This document shows positions 1 to 10,450 of a stretch of DNA of 64,000 bases, one piece after another. A model generated the notes under the pieces. The model was given only the letters and a program-made list of their open reading frames with translations, did not search any database and was not told where the DNA came from. Made by a program: the position numbers and the translations under genes. The stretch is from Rhytidiadelphus loreus (taxonomy: Eukaryota; Streptophyta; Bryopsida; Hypnales; Hylocomiaceae). The stretch covers positions 38,916,760 through 38,980,759 of the forward strand of contig OX344762.1 in NCBI GenBank assembly GCA_947034895.1, given 5' to 3'. The first letter of the stretch is position 1; every line of letters begins with the position of its first letter.

Positions 1-49
1 AATTCCCTTTCCTTGCTATTTGTTTATATTTGTCTTTGATTCTTTTATT

Positions 50-170
50 CACCATTCTTTTTGTACTCCCTATCAATACCATGATTTAGATATTTTTCAA
101 TATTTTTCCATTCTTTTTATACTCCCTATCAATACCATGATTTAGATATTTTTCAATATTTCTCTATGGT
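50..170 (+). repeat. 56-bp tandem duplication
   Basis: ACTCCCTATCAATACCATGA begins at 65 and again at 121, an offset of 56 bases. The intervening ATTTAGATATTTTTCAATAT is repeated too. There are two copies with a few differences at the edges. Confidence 0.85.
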
Positions 171-1898
171 TTCCTTATCACTGGAAGTTTGGCAAAAAAA
201 TAATTTACCTCATTTCATGAAGTGAATCTAACCAAGCATACGATGGCTCACAATCTTGTTTACAAGAGTTTTGTCAAATTTTGATTTATCTCGTAGGATA
301 GTCAATGAGGACATTCTTCTCAATTCTAAATGGTCAAACATCCACTTCATTTTGAGCTTCAATTTCTTTCAATTCAAAGTCCATAACTTATTGGTACACC
401 GATTTTCCTTGCAACAAATTGAGCCACGGAAATTCAGGAATTACGCTTAAGACAGTTTCGAGTACAATTGACTCGCTCCCCGGCCGCCTCCGTCCTACCA
501 GCTCGTACTTTCACATCTCCGCCAAGAGAGTAAAATGGGTCATTGATTCAATCAGTGCAGACTGCAGAGTCGTACTGGAGACTCAGCAAATGCAGTAAAC
601 CGGCACCGATAACAAACTTCCAAACCTAGAAAATTGTCAGACCTTCACATTCCAACGCAGGAAGTGGGTCCTTCCCAAGTGCTGCACAGTGGCTCTTGAG
701 GGCGTTTCAGGCATCCCAGATCGACAGGTACGTGCAGAACTGCAGATAGACTATCTGTGTCAGGCATCGTTGAAGTCCACTACTCCTGCCTCTAGATTCT
801 CCATCTCTCATTAGATTGGCATTTACAAATCAAAACATATCATTAATTACGTACACAAACCACTTCCGTCACACAGTGAGCAATCGTGGGGCCATGGATC
901 CAAAGAGTACATTTTTTTTACACAGGGGGGGATAAGAGATGCAATATGTGGAAAAACGCTGTGCTTTATTTCAACAAAATGCTCAGATGTTGTAACAGCT
1001 CACATGAATGGACTGTACATAATCCATTATAATACAGGGAGATGATCCTTGTTTCCCTTACGAGAATATCCAAAGGTTCCCATCTGGATGATTTTGCAAG
1101 TGCTAGGAAAGACGGCTCAAGAGACAATCTTCCCTGTTGGAAACATTGTAAACAGGGATTGGCAATCCGGGAACCAGAGCTCATCTTCCTGAGTGAAAGC
1201 TGTGTTATAATTGGGGGGGTAGCTAGCAAAGCTCACACCTTTCTGTAACAGCTTCACTGACGCTTTCAGAATCTGCACGGTTTGCTCCCTCCAACTTCCA
1301 ACAGTACTTGTAAACTAACAGATGGAAGTAACATGCGTGCAGCAACTTCGACAACAATCCGTTAGTACGAAAAAACATTGTCAGGCAGCGACGCTCAGCG
1401 CGAGGTCCATCTACTCCAATAACATCCAAGGACTTTGCCAATGTTGTCAGCTCCCTGAATCTTTCTGGACCTGGTCTCGTAATCAGAAAACAGAATTATG
1501 CTATAACCACTAATTAATGTAAAGTCTCTGTTCGCCATACAGTGAGGGAGACCTTCCACTCACCTTACATGACAACTTTGAACCTCTTCCTACAACAATC
1601 TTCAATTTTGCACATTTACTTTGTGTTAAGCTAAAAATCAATTGCAAATAACTAAATGTCTACAGATGAAGTATTTCACACATAGCATACATCAAAGCTC
1701 ACATGCATGGTCACATGTATGGTCAATGGAACTCTAATGAACTGAATGGTTAATGGAGCCGCGCGCTACCTTATTTCGAGTCGAGGATTTCACATAACCC
1801 TGTTCTGCAACACACGATGATTGATCAGACGCTGAGCAGGACGGTTGCAAACAAGATTCAGAAGGCACTACACAGGATCACAGGATGCAAGCAAGCTG

Positions 1899-1975
1899 TC
1901 CCTGCTCGTCAGTAGCTGCTTCCCTGGTCGTCGTGACTTGAGACGACGAGGGATGAAGCTAGTGAGAGGCAGGAA
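1899..1975 (-). ncRNA. MIRNA-like hairpin 2 (tandem copy)
   Basis: This is the same foldback as the neighbouring hairpin 110 bases away. The conserved arm is at plus 1949-1975, and the opposite arm on the minus strand reads GGGAAGCAGCTACTGACGAG. Between them is a perfect inner stem, TCGTCGT with ACGACGA, around an 8-nt loop. Pairing continues outside the arms through GCAA and TTGC. Total stem length is about 33-40 bp with a few isolated mismatches, well within plant MIRNA precursor geometry. A degenerate short inverted repeat from a transposon is the alternative. Confidence 0.5.
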
Positions 1976-2084
1976 TAGGTTGCAGGGATCAGATTTTACC
2001 TCACAAATCCACAACATGCATGTGTCGTGAAAGACAAGTAAGTGTTGAGTAAGATGGTATCCAGAGCCAGTGCGTCGAGTGCTA

Positions 2085-2166
2085 TTCCTGGCCACCAATA
2101 GCTCCTTCCCTCCCAGACTGCGCTCACCATCAGGCAGGAAGGGATGAAGCTAGTGAGAGGCAGGAA
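2085..2166 (-). ncRNA. MIRNA-like hairpin 1 (promoter-proximal)
   Basis: On the minus strand a 26-nt arm, starting TTCCTGCCTCTCACTAGC, pairs with an arm 30 nt downstream starting GGGAAGGAGCTATTGG. About 18 of 26 positions pair by Watson-Crick, with further G-U candidates and only scattered single mismatches. An inner stem of CCTGCCTG against CAGTCTGGG extends it. The conserved arm (plus 2140-2166) is identical over 27 nt to that of the second hairpin, whereas the opposite arm has diverged. That pattern is expected if the conserved arm holds a mature small RNA. I do not recognise it as a known miRNA family. The strand is inferred from the nearby TATA box. Confidence 0.5.
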
Positions 2167-2755
2167 GAGACACAGACAGAGGCTATACGTGACCCGGACA
2201 CATTCCTGCCGACCACGGATCCATCTCCAAAATCTCTTTGCAACGGAAACCATGTCGTGCACTTCCATCCATCCACACCTCCCACGAGGATCAAGTGGTG
2301 GTTGTGCATGTAATTCTGTTTCCAGACTCCCGAGACTCTTCTGGGATCACAAGCATTTCAGTTCGATTACAAGGACGTACTACCTTCGAAAAGCACTAGA
2401 CCGTCAAGTACAGGACCAGGACTGTCGATCGCAATCGGAGATCAAACTCCAGAGTAAAACGATTCTCGGCGTACAGGCGTTTCTATCACTAATCAACCTT
2501 GCACGCAAACGAACTGAAAGCCTGTCCCAACCAAGTCGTCCGAGTAGCTAGCTTTGTACAAGGACTGGTTCGGAGTTGCACTGGTATGGCCGGACTGATT
2601 GCCAGAAAGCAAGTTGTTGCAGAAACAAACTAAACAATCCATTAAGCTTCCTACGAGAATGGGGAGCTTGCCCAGGAGTGCAGCAGTCGGAGGAGGCCTG
2701 CCAGGAAGCAAAGGAAGAGTGGAGTGTGACGCAAGAGAAGGAGGAGAGGGGGCGG

Positions 2756-2762
2756 CTTTATA
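2756..2762 (-). promoter_or_regulatory. Candidate TATA box driving the hairpin transcript
   Basis: The minus strand reads GTGCTATAAAGCCGCC, a canonical TATAAAG box in a GC-rich setting with a CT-rich stretch downstream, as in plant RNA polymerase II core promoters. A start about 25-35 bases downstream (near 2725-2730) would give a leftward transcript crossing both hairpins, 560-830 bases from the start. No long conserved reading frame lies downstream, which fits a non-coding primary transcript. The start site is inferred. Confidence 0.5.
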
Positions 2763-2999
2763 GCACGCCAAGGCAGGCCAGGGCAGGCAAGGCCAAAGCC
2801 AGGTGCTATTACGGGGCTCCCCCACTTCACTTGAGAGCGCATGGAACATGCTTTTCTTTTCCTACGTGCCTTCGTTATTTGGGGCTCGGGCAGGCCCCCA
2901 CTCATGGCCGTGCAGGGAGGCCACACTAATTCATTTAATTATGACCTCATTCATTTCATTTGGCTCTTGTTTGACAAATCAAACCCAAGTGGAACTATA

Positions 3000-3429
3000 A
3001 TTTCTCCCATTAAAATTGCAACTCCTATGAATTTTTGTAAATTCATAGTTTATTGAAAATTATTGAACTATCATATAGAATTCATATGATGTCCAAAAAA
3101 TGCATTCTAATAAGAGAATCTTGAATTCTTTTTTCAATATAATATTAAAAAACCATGATGAATTGTTAATCTAGGTGGTTCTAGCTCTGATGACACCTTA
3201 TTACATGTGGGGATCAAGTATAATGTGAAGACAACTATTTAAGAAATCATTTTTAACAAGAATGATTGATTTGGGTTACACGGCTTATGAACACACAAAA
3301 TATTTGGCAATCTTCAAATCTTGATTTGGAAGGAGTTGGAGAAGCCGTGCCCCAAAAACAAACAAAGAACCCTTGTCATTGGCATTTGCCATCAGGGTCA
3401 AGTTGGGTTGTGGGGATAAATGCTTATAA
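3000..3429. other. AT-rich stretch, no gene seen
   Basis: No coding frame or RNA gene is visible. The part near 3010-3180 (short phrases such as AATTCATAGTTTATTG) resembles 39160-39290, so it belongs to a dispersed repeat. Confidence 0.5.
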
Positions 3430-4283
3430 CTCCTAAAGTTCTAAGGCCTTTTTTTCCATCAAAAAGCACTGAAAGTGCCATTCCTATTGCAAGGAGTAAA
3501 ATTTTTTTAATCTTTTTCTTCCATATCTAACTATAGGATCTTGCACTATACTATTATAAAAACACATGGAAGAAATCTTAGAAACTTTGACATAATGGTT
3601 TGCAAGATATATGAATTTAAAGTGAAAAAAAATTTGCACCTTGTCTTCTTAGATTTTAATGCTTTGAATCTTCTGAGCTTAGAAATTTAGCACTACATAT
3701 ATTGAATTAAAAGAATTATGTTGAAGAATTGATTTGAGAGTATTTATTCTTATTATTTCAATAATTTTGACTCAATAAAAAAAATATTTTATTTTCATTC
3801 TTAAGAAAATAGTCAAATAGAAGTAAATTCAAGATTGAATGAAAAACTAAATCATTAATAGTTCTAAAATGGAATTGAAACACAATAATCCCAACAATGA
3901 GATTGTCCTATTAAGAAAATTTAACCTTGTCAATTTGGCAAAAAAAAAGTTAAATTGTAAAAATTGCATTCAAAATTGCATTTTGTAAGTTATTTTTACA
4001 AGAAGATGATCAGATTGCTTGAAAAACAAGATTTTCAATAACTTTCTCATCACTTGTCCAAATAGAATGAATAAAGCTTCACATGTAGACAAAAAATAAT
4101 CTTTGAGGAAAAAAATGAAAAATGAAAAAAATTCAATTTTTTGTAAATTTTTTTTCCTTAGCATTGATTGAAATAAAAATTATAATCCCCCAAAGCTAAT
4201 GTGATTTCCTATCTTCCAAAAAAGGTTAAGAAAATCATCTAAAAAATTGAGTTTACGCAAGCTTGTCCAAGGGACTTTAGGAG
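3430..4283 (+). mobile_element. TTAA-element, old copy with decayed ends
   Basis: The left end reads TATAACTCCTAAAGTTC and the right end GGGACTTTAGGAGATAAG, decayed forms of TTAACCCCTAAAG and its complement. The interior follows the same order as the better preserved copies at 28064 and 39810: CATCAAAAAGCACTG near the left, then GGATCTTGCACTA, then a conserved tail with ATTGTAAAAATTGCATTC. It encodes no protein. It is placed with the TTAA family by whole-length similarity. Confidence 0.65.
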
Positions 4284-4403
4284 ATAAGATTTACATTGCT
4301 CCCAAACAACAAATATTTTTGGGAACCAACTAGATTTTTATCTGGCAATCAAGTGCAAGATGAAGATGCCTATTTATGCTCATTTTAACTATATTTATCC
4401 GTT

Positions 4404-4570
4404 TGGATTATAGATTTAACATTGGAATCATGTTTAAAAAAGAGTGAATAATATTCACAAAAGGTTCTACTACTTTGCAACTATATTGGATTATAGATTT
4501 AACATTGGAATCATGTTTAAAAAAGAGTGAATAATATTCACAAAAGGTTCTACTACTTTGCAACTATATT
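4404..4570 (+). repeat. Perfect 83-bp tandem duplication
   Basis: The segment beginning GGATTATAGATTTAACATTG and ending CTTTGCAACTATATT occurs twice, back to back, with no difference that I can see (offset 83 bases). The identity suggests a recent slip or unequal exchange. Confidence 0.92.
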
Positions 4571-4599
4571 AAATTATGTATAAAATTGGAAACTCTTGA

Positions 4600-5120
4600 C
4601 AATAGTTGTTCAACCCTTGAAACTCTTTGAGTCAAAAATTAGAAAATATCCCAGGGAAATTGCCAAATAAACATCACCTTCTAAAGATAGATTTATAGAT
4701 CAAAATTTATCTACTTTTTAGAATATGTAAATGAAAGATCTTATTTTTAACTAGTACAAGAGTCTTGCCTAAAAAATTAGGATTTAAAGTAATTTATGTG
4801 TGAGATATGCAAAGAACAACACAGTGTTTTTTTCAAAGTTGCTTGAGTTTTTGACAATTTGGTTTTGTCAAGCTTTTGACCCCCAACTTAACTCAAACTT
4901 TTTTTTGTAAAAATAACTAAAGACTTCAAATTTGTATTGAGCCTCAAGTTAGAAAGACTTATGCAATTTTCAAAGCAAAATTAGAATCCTTAGAAGGTCA
5001 TTTAATTTTTTAAATGAGAAAAAAATGAGAAAAAAAATCTAATACTTCATTTTGGATGCTCAAAACATCCCAAAAACATTTTGAATTTAATAGAGATTTA
5101 GCGGTTAAGGTCATTTTGGT
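4600..5120 (+). repeat. Dispersed AT-rich repeat, uninterrupted relative of 30290-31290
   Basis: Phrases such as AGTCTTGCCTAAAAAATT, AAAGACTTCAAATTTG, and GAAGGTCATTT, ending GATTTAGCGGTTAA, recur in order at 30290-31290. There the repeat is split by a TTAA-type insertion. No coding potential was seen. Confidence 0.7.
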
Positions 5121-5460
5121 AACATTTCAAAAGACCCCTATAAAATACAATTGTAAGGACAAACGATTTTGGACACTTCTACCTAAATTTTGAAGAACCT
5201 TCCAATTTAAAATACCCTGCTATCTATGGAAAAATAGCATGCAATTTTGTCCTTGTCTCCCTTCTATTCAAAAAAATTCAACCATTGATCTTACTAGGAA
5301 TAAACTCTCCACCTCCCAATGCCATTGATTGAGTATAATAAAAAAAACAATGGCCCAATATACAAAGAGAACATCTAATTCACCCACCTCACTCTAAAAC
5401 CCAAACAAATAAAAACTTTTATACGAATATCATATATCAAATATATACAATATAATAGTA

Positions 5461-5463
<3 letters not shown>

Positions 5464-5532
<69 letters not shown>
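5464..5532. repeat. (TA)n microsatellite
   Basis: An uninterrupted run of alternating T and A of about 69 bases. It causes a false Ile-Tyr-repeat reading frame on the minus strand. Confidence 0.97.
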
Positions 5533-5535
<3 letters not shown>

Positions 5536-6186
5536 TTGAAGTGAGCGAGAGTTCATTTGTACACATTTTATCACTATATTATACATTCAGAGGTAATAGT
5601 TACAAACGTGGAAACCTTAGTGTTTGTCACTTTTGAGTACATAGTGTGTGCTCAAAATTGGCAAAAATAGCCAATTCATTTAACTACCCTACCCCCAATT
5701 TTTATTTTTTATTTTGTCCCCCACCTCCAAAACACATATTTGTATTTTTTCTGAACAATTATGAACACCAATCGATATGGTTTTTATCATCGTATTCAGT
5801 ACGTATCCAATATTTAATATGTATCAAATCAACGGCATGAAAGGGGGGGTTCAATTTATTTTTTACTTTGGATCAACGGACAAGAAAGTTTGGGGGCGGG
5901 GGGACATATAGGTGGTATTCTAGTATGACAGCCAATTTTGGCCTCGTAGTCACTACAACACATATATACACCAAATGTGGGAACCTTATAGCTATCCTAA
6001 ACCAATGGTTAGTAGAAAAGGATGGATTGCTTCTCAATATTTCCTCTACATTCATTTGTGATGTTGTAATTGCTTTTTTAGAGTTGATTTGATACAATGT
6101 ACACATTTGTTTTACAATCAATTATTCAAATTTTGAAGCATCTCCAAATTTCCATGAATTTGTAGACCCACAAGTATAATAACCCT
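5533..6186. other. No gene seen
   Basis: AT-rich sequence with short G-runs (GGGGGGG at 5844-5850, GGGGGCGGGGGG near 5892). Two overlapping short frames near 5868-6121 on opposite strands have no recognisable motif. Confidence 0.4.
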
Positions 6187-6190
6187 TTAA

Positions 6191-6968
6191 CCTCTAAAGT
6201 TCCGAGCTCTTTTTTTCCAAAAAACTAACATTTCTATCGCATTGACTCAAAAAAATAGATAAATGAAAATTTGATTATTTTACCATAGAATTGTACACTA
6301 TACTTGTATAAGAGCATATGGTTAGATTTTTGTGTAGTTTAACAACATAGAATAGAAGATATTAGCATTTGAAGTGAATAAAATCCTTTGTGGGGACATT
6401 ACCACACTAGGTTATAAGACTTTGAATCCTCTTAGCTTCAATATTTTGCACTGTAGATTCCAAATTCTTTTATATTGAAGAATTGAGTTGAGATTCTTAG
6501 AAAAAATTATAATCCTTTAAATTTTTTGTTAAGTAGAAGTAGGATAGAGATGGAATGAAAAACTAAATCTTTAATAGCTCTAAGATGGAGTTAAAATACA
6601 CCAAAATCCCAATGGTGAAAATTGTTCTAGCAAGGAAATGAAACTCTATGGAAAATTGTGAGAATTGAATTAAAAAACAAAGCCAATATGTAATTTTTTT
6701 TTCACAAAGATGCTCTTGATGCTTGCCAAACAAAATTTTCTATAACTTTCTCATCACTTTTTTTTATATTGCCGACATTCAACTACTTTTAGATTTGGTT
6801 GCATAACTTTTGTTCTCGGGCACATATGAAATAAAATTATATTCCTTGAAAGCTAATTTGTTTTTCTATTTTGAAAAAAAATTAAAAAAAGCCATGCCAA
6901 AAATTTAGATCATACAAGCCAACCCATATTACCACCTACCTTTGAAAGGGACTTTAGGACTTTCAAAG
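6191..6968 (+). mobile_element. TTAA-element, old copy
   Basis: The left end is TTTAACCTCTAAAGTTCC with TTAA at 6187-6190. The right side has GGGACTTTAGGACTTTC and then TTAA at 6969-6972. Interior phrases (ACACTATACTTGTATAAGAG, AGAATTGAGTTGAGA) match the order in the copies at 28064 and 39810. The 3' part is shortened. The exact right boundary is uncertain. Confidence 0.6.
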
Positions 6969-6984
6969 TTAAGTGCTTTACAAA

Positions 6985-7829
6985 TGGTTAGAAGCAATTT
7001 CTTTTATGTGTATAAATTGAAATCATACAATAATCTTGAAAAAGGAAACAATGTGCAGACTTATAGAAAGGATATTATAGTTACTTGCATTTTTTGAATC
7101 CCAAAAATATTATTGAAAGTTATTATTATCTAGTGTTTTAAACACTATTACCTTGGATAAATTTGGGTTCAAAGATTGTAGGTAGTTTGTGAACAACTCA
7201 CGATGGCAATTTTACTCAACTTTGGTTATTGGAACCTTGAGATTGTACCTTGAGATTGGATTTTTGGCAAGATTTTACAAGATGATACAAAATTAAGTCT
7301 TCTTTAAGATTTTGCAAATATATGTATTTCTTGAATTGTGGGAAAAAAATGAAATTTTGCATTCATTTGTACATACTGTATATTAGAATATAGATGTCAT
7401 TTCTTGGAAGCAAGTAGCTAGCGAGTCATGGCCATTAATGGTTGTGCAAATTCATAATTTATTTAACATATTGATGGAAGAATTGCATTTGAAAGAAATA
7501 AAAACAATCCCACATATAGGATCATTGGTATTCCCATAAAAATATTAGAAGGAGATGATCATATTTAGAAATGAAGCAAGCAAATAATATTGTCTTGAGA
7601 TGTAGAAGTTTTAATTAGAAATTTAGATATTCATTTATAAAGATGTTACTCCAAAATTTATTTTATTTATTCAAGTTGTACTTATATTTTCAATTAATTA
7701 ATAAAACCACTTAACTTTCAAGAGTTTTGAACAAATAGACATTTAGGTACATTATTCTTTAAGTGGTCTAAATTATTATTCTGAGTTAATATTGAAGGCC
7801 ATGTCAAATAGACAAGCAAAGAACAATGA
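6985..7829. other. AT-rich stretch, no gene seen
   Basis: No coding or RNA gene was found. It is low in G and C throughout, with no clear repeat boundary visible by eye. Confidence 0.4.
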
Positions 7830-9212
7830 AGGTCGCTTTTTATCTAGAGACCTAGCTAAATTCCCTTTGAGGTTGATTGCACAAAATTTTAGCTCTTTTT
7901 AGGCTTAACTCCTAAAGGATCAACATGTATTTTTTGTCAACGTAGAAATTTTATGCATGTATGTGTGATGGAGATTTGCATATTTTAGTCTGAAATTTTA
8001 ATAGTAGGTGGAGACAAGGAATATCTTTCATATGCACTAAATTTCATGACATTTGGAAATATAAGTAAAAAATTATGGCCTAATATGTTACTTTTTTCAT
8101 AAATGGGTAGTTTGGATTGATTAGAAAAAATCACTTTATCATAAACCAAAATTTGGAATTTATTTTCTAGAATTATATATACGCGGAAAACTTTGAATCA
8201 TTCCATTTTGATCAATGAGGAGTTTAGTTTGTGGGCAAGTATGGATTATCTACTCTAAAATAAACTTTGAAGTCCTTATTTTACTCAATTTTTAATATTT
8301 TTTGAAAAATTAAAATAATAGGATATAGACTGTTTATTACAAAATTTCAACCATTAAGATTGGAATTTTTCAATTCCATAACTAAATTCTTAACAATTTA
8401 GTATTTTGAATCATTCTCTACTTCTTTCTACTTACAATTTTTTTCTTATATGTTGTACAATTCCAAATGATGTGAAAATTTTCAAGCATGTAGCCGACTT
8501 GTGTTCAAGAATGAATCCAAAGAAGCACCACTATTTAGGGCATTTTTTCATACAAATGTGAGCTTGTGAAGTGCAGCTGCCCGTTTTTTTGCAGGCTAGA
8601 AAAAGGATTTATGTGAATTTAAAAGCTCATATCTTATTATCCACAGGGTGGAAATTCCTGAAATTTTTTCCACATGTTCTCAAGTCAGAATTCTACAATA
8701 TCCCATAGATATATGTGTTCCAAAATTTAAAAAATTCCAAAATTTCGTACTTGTGCTAGAAATGGCAGTTTTGGAGCGTTTTTGGTGAAAACATAGTCAC
8801 ATTCCTTTAGGAGTTAAGAATGTCTTCAACTACTCATTAGAATAAGATTACAAAGAGTGCCAATCCTCCATATGGAAAGGCCTTGAGGTCAAGAAGCTAA
8901 GGTGTTTAATCAAAGTTAGAAAATTTCAACCCCTCTTTCTCTCTCTTTTCAAGGCCACTTTACACCTAGAGGCCGAGCCAATTCCTCTTGAGACCCGATT
9001 GCACAAAATCCAATGGATCTGATTTGTTAAAAAAATAATTTTGTAAAAAAAAGTTTTCTAATAGAAATCTAACATTGGCCCCAAAGTCAAAAATTGGCCT
9101 TCCATTCTCGGAACACCCAATTCATCGAGCTTGTACCATGTCATATCATGTCTTTTTTGAATAAAATATTCATTTCACCAAATTGGCTCGGCCTCTAGTG
9201 TAAAGAGGTTTG
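7830..9212 (+). mobile_element. Foldback-type repeat split by a TTAA-element
   Basis: The left end has TCTAGAGACCTAGCTAAATT and the right end AATTGGCTCGGCCTCTAG. A second related block, ACACCTAGAGGCCGAGCC, lies at 8955-8972. The relative at 41928-42372 has the same order without the insertion, so the host is about 470 bases plus a 909-base insertion. It has no coding capacity. The superfamily is unclear. Confidence 0.65.
7909..8813 (-). mobile_element. TTAA-element nested in a host repeat (filled site)
   Basis: This 905-base element starts CTCCTAAAGG and ends CCTTTAGGAG, with TTAA on each side (7905-7908 and 8814-8817). The host at 41996-41999 has the same flanks (CTTTTTAGG before, TTCAACTACTCATTAG after) around a single TTAA. 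The insertion therefore duplicated exactly TTAA, as piggyBac transposases do. The interior is homologous, in reverse order, to the copies at 21866 and 55788. No protein is encoded, so it would need a transposase in trans. Confidence 0.85.
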
Positions 9213-10036
9213 AACCAATTTCAACCTCATCTCCAATCATGTGAGGATTTGGAGCAACTTACACTACAAATTAACCTTGCCTCTAGGTGCAAAACAACCC
9301 TGAAATGTAGATTGCTAGTTAAGCCCTAAAGGACCATGGCAAGTAATCATTCAACTTAAGTACGCAAAAGATCTCATGTAGTTACGCACAATGCCAATTT
9401 GGGTCAAATGTTCATGAAATATTGAAGGTGTGAACATGTATCCCTTTAGTAGAAATGTAAATTATTTTTCAATCACGTAATTGGATTATCTCATCCAATT
9501 TTTGGATGATGTACAAATTCAAAATTAGACTTCTTTCTCAGTACAGCTTGGATGAAAGTCATCCTAATTTTTAGAAATACTTTACAAAGTTGTGGTCATA
9601 TCCAAGGGTTGGATTTGGTGTTACTAGAGCACATATTTTTCTAAAATTACAAATGTGGAAGTATATGAAGTGGTTGACTTGCGTTGACTCTAGTTCTAAC
9701 TTGGAATTGCAAAAATGAGGTCATAGACTCAAAGAACACAAAAATTCCACAAGAATTCCGTGTCAAGAGAACCTTAAATCCAATCCTTTCCAACAAAATT
9801 TACCTCAAAAATGATAATATTTTGCTTGTAATTGAATTTTGAAGGAATTTTGAATTTTTCCTTTCAAAATTTATAGAAAAATATTGGTGATAGCATTGGT
9901 GAATCTAACCATATAGATAGAATCTGAAACTAAATCTCTACAATTTCTATTTGCATCTCAATTCCAAAACATTCTTCCAAATAGTACTTTATGATGATTT
10001 TTCTGAAATTGTCAATTTCAAAGATGAGTCTAGATT
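9213..10036. other. AT-rich repeat debris, no gene seen
   Basis: TTAAGCCCTAAAGGACCATG at 9319-9338 looks like a TTAA-family left end, and TTTAGGGGTTATAA near 10035 could be the matching right end. The interior was not matched to other copies, so the element is not called. Confidence 0.35.
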
Positions 10037-10039
10037 TAG

Positions 10040-10450
10040 GGGTTATAAGTCATGCTACCTTGAACTTTTGGAGCATCCTATTCAACTTTGAGTAGCATAT
10101 GCAAAATTCTTCTACTTTTAAAATTTGGCAAGTATGTAACATGTATAATACAAGATGCAAAATGACAAAAAAATAACCATATGTAGTGTAAAAATCTCAC
10201 TCTAGAAAGAGTTAAAGTTTGTTGCCTTTGCTAGGCAAGGTAAAAAAAAACTTTTTTCCTAACTTCAAACATTACAATCAATCAATCCATGCAGTTGAAG
10301 TTTCTGAAATTTTTTCCCACACATTTTCATAGTAGTAGTCTAGTACTTTGTACAATTTTGCATGGCCAAATTTTGAATTTTTTTTTCTCATTGTCCTAAA
10401 AAGTGACAATTTTCCAAAAAATTGCCCAAAATGTGCCTCAGTTCTTTAGG
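10040..10450 (-). repeat. Dispersed AT-rich repeat (family of 20106 and 31856), inverted
   Basis: GTCATGCTACCTTGAACTTT, TGGCAAGTATGTAACATG and AAAATCTCACTCTAG are in reverse order to the plus-oriented copies at 12045, 20106, 24200 and 31856. It ends near TTCTTTAGGTGTTA. It is non-coding. Confidence 0.6.

Larger units (their letters stand above)
480..2930. other. Richer-GC island without a recognisable protein gene
   Basis: Base composition is visibly less AT-rich than the flanking DNA. Several overlapping open frames of 60-135 codons occur on both strands, but none shows a family I recognise. The best-supported content is the hairpin pair and the TATA box. A small perfect palindrome, CAGATAG-A-CTATCTG, lies at 743-757. 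An imperfect CCCTGTT/AACAGGG hairpin lies near 1131-1158. It could be a non-coding transcription unit or a decayed gene. Confidence 0.5.

Noticed and set aside
2493..2849. 118-codon minus-strand frame in the GC-richer island
   Set aside because: It starts upstream of the TATA box that would drive it and shows no recognisable domain. The region is better explained as a non-coding transcript.
5375..5566. Minus-strand frame with a long Ile-Tyr repeat
   Set aside because: It is the translation of the (TA)n microsatellite, not a gene.
9319..10042. Possible further TTAA-element with end TTAAGCCCTAAAGGACC
   Set aside because: Only the left end is convincing; the interior could not be matched to other copies and the right flank is TTAT.
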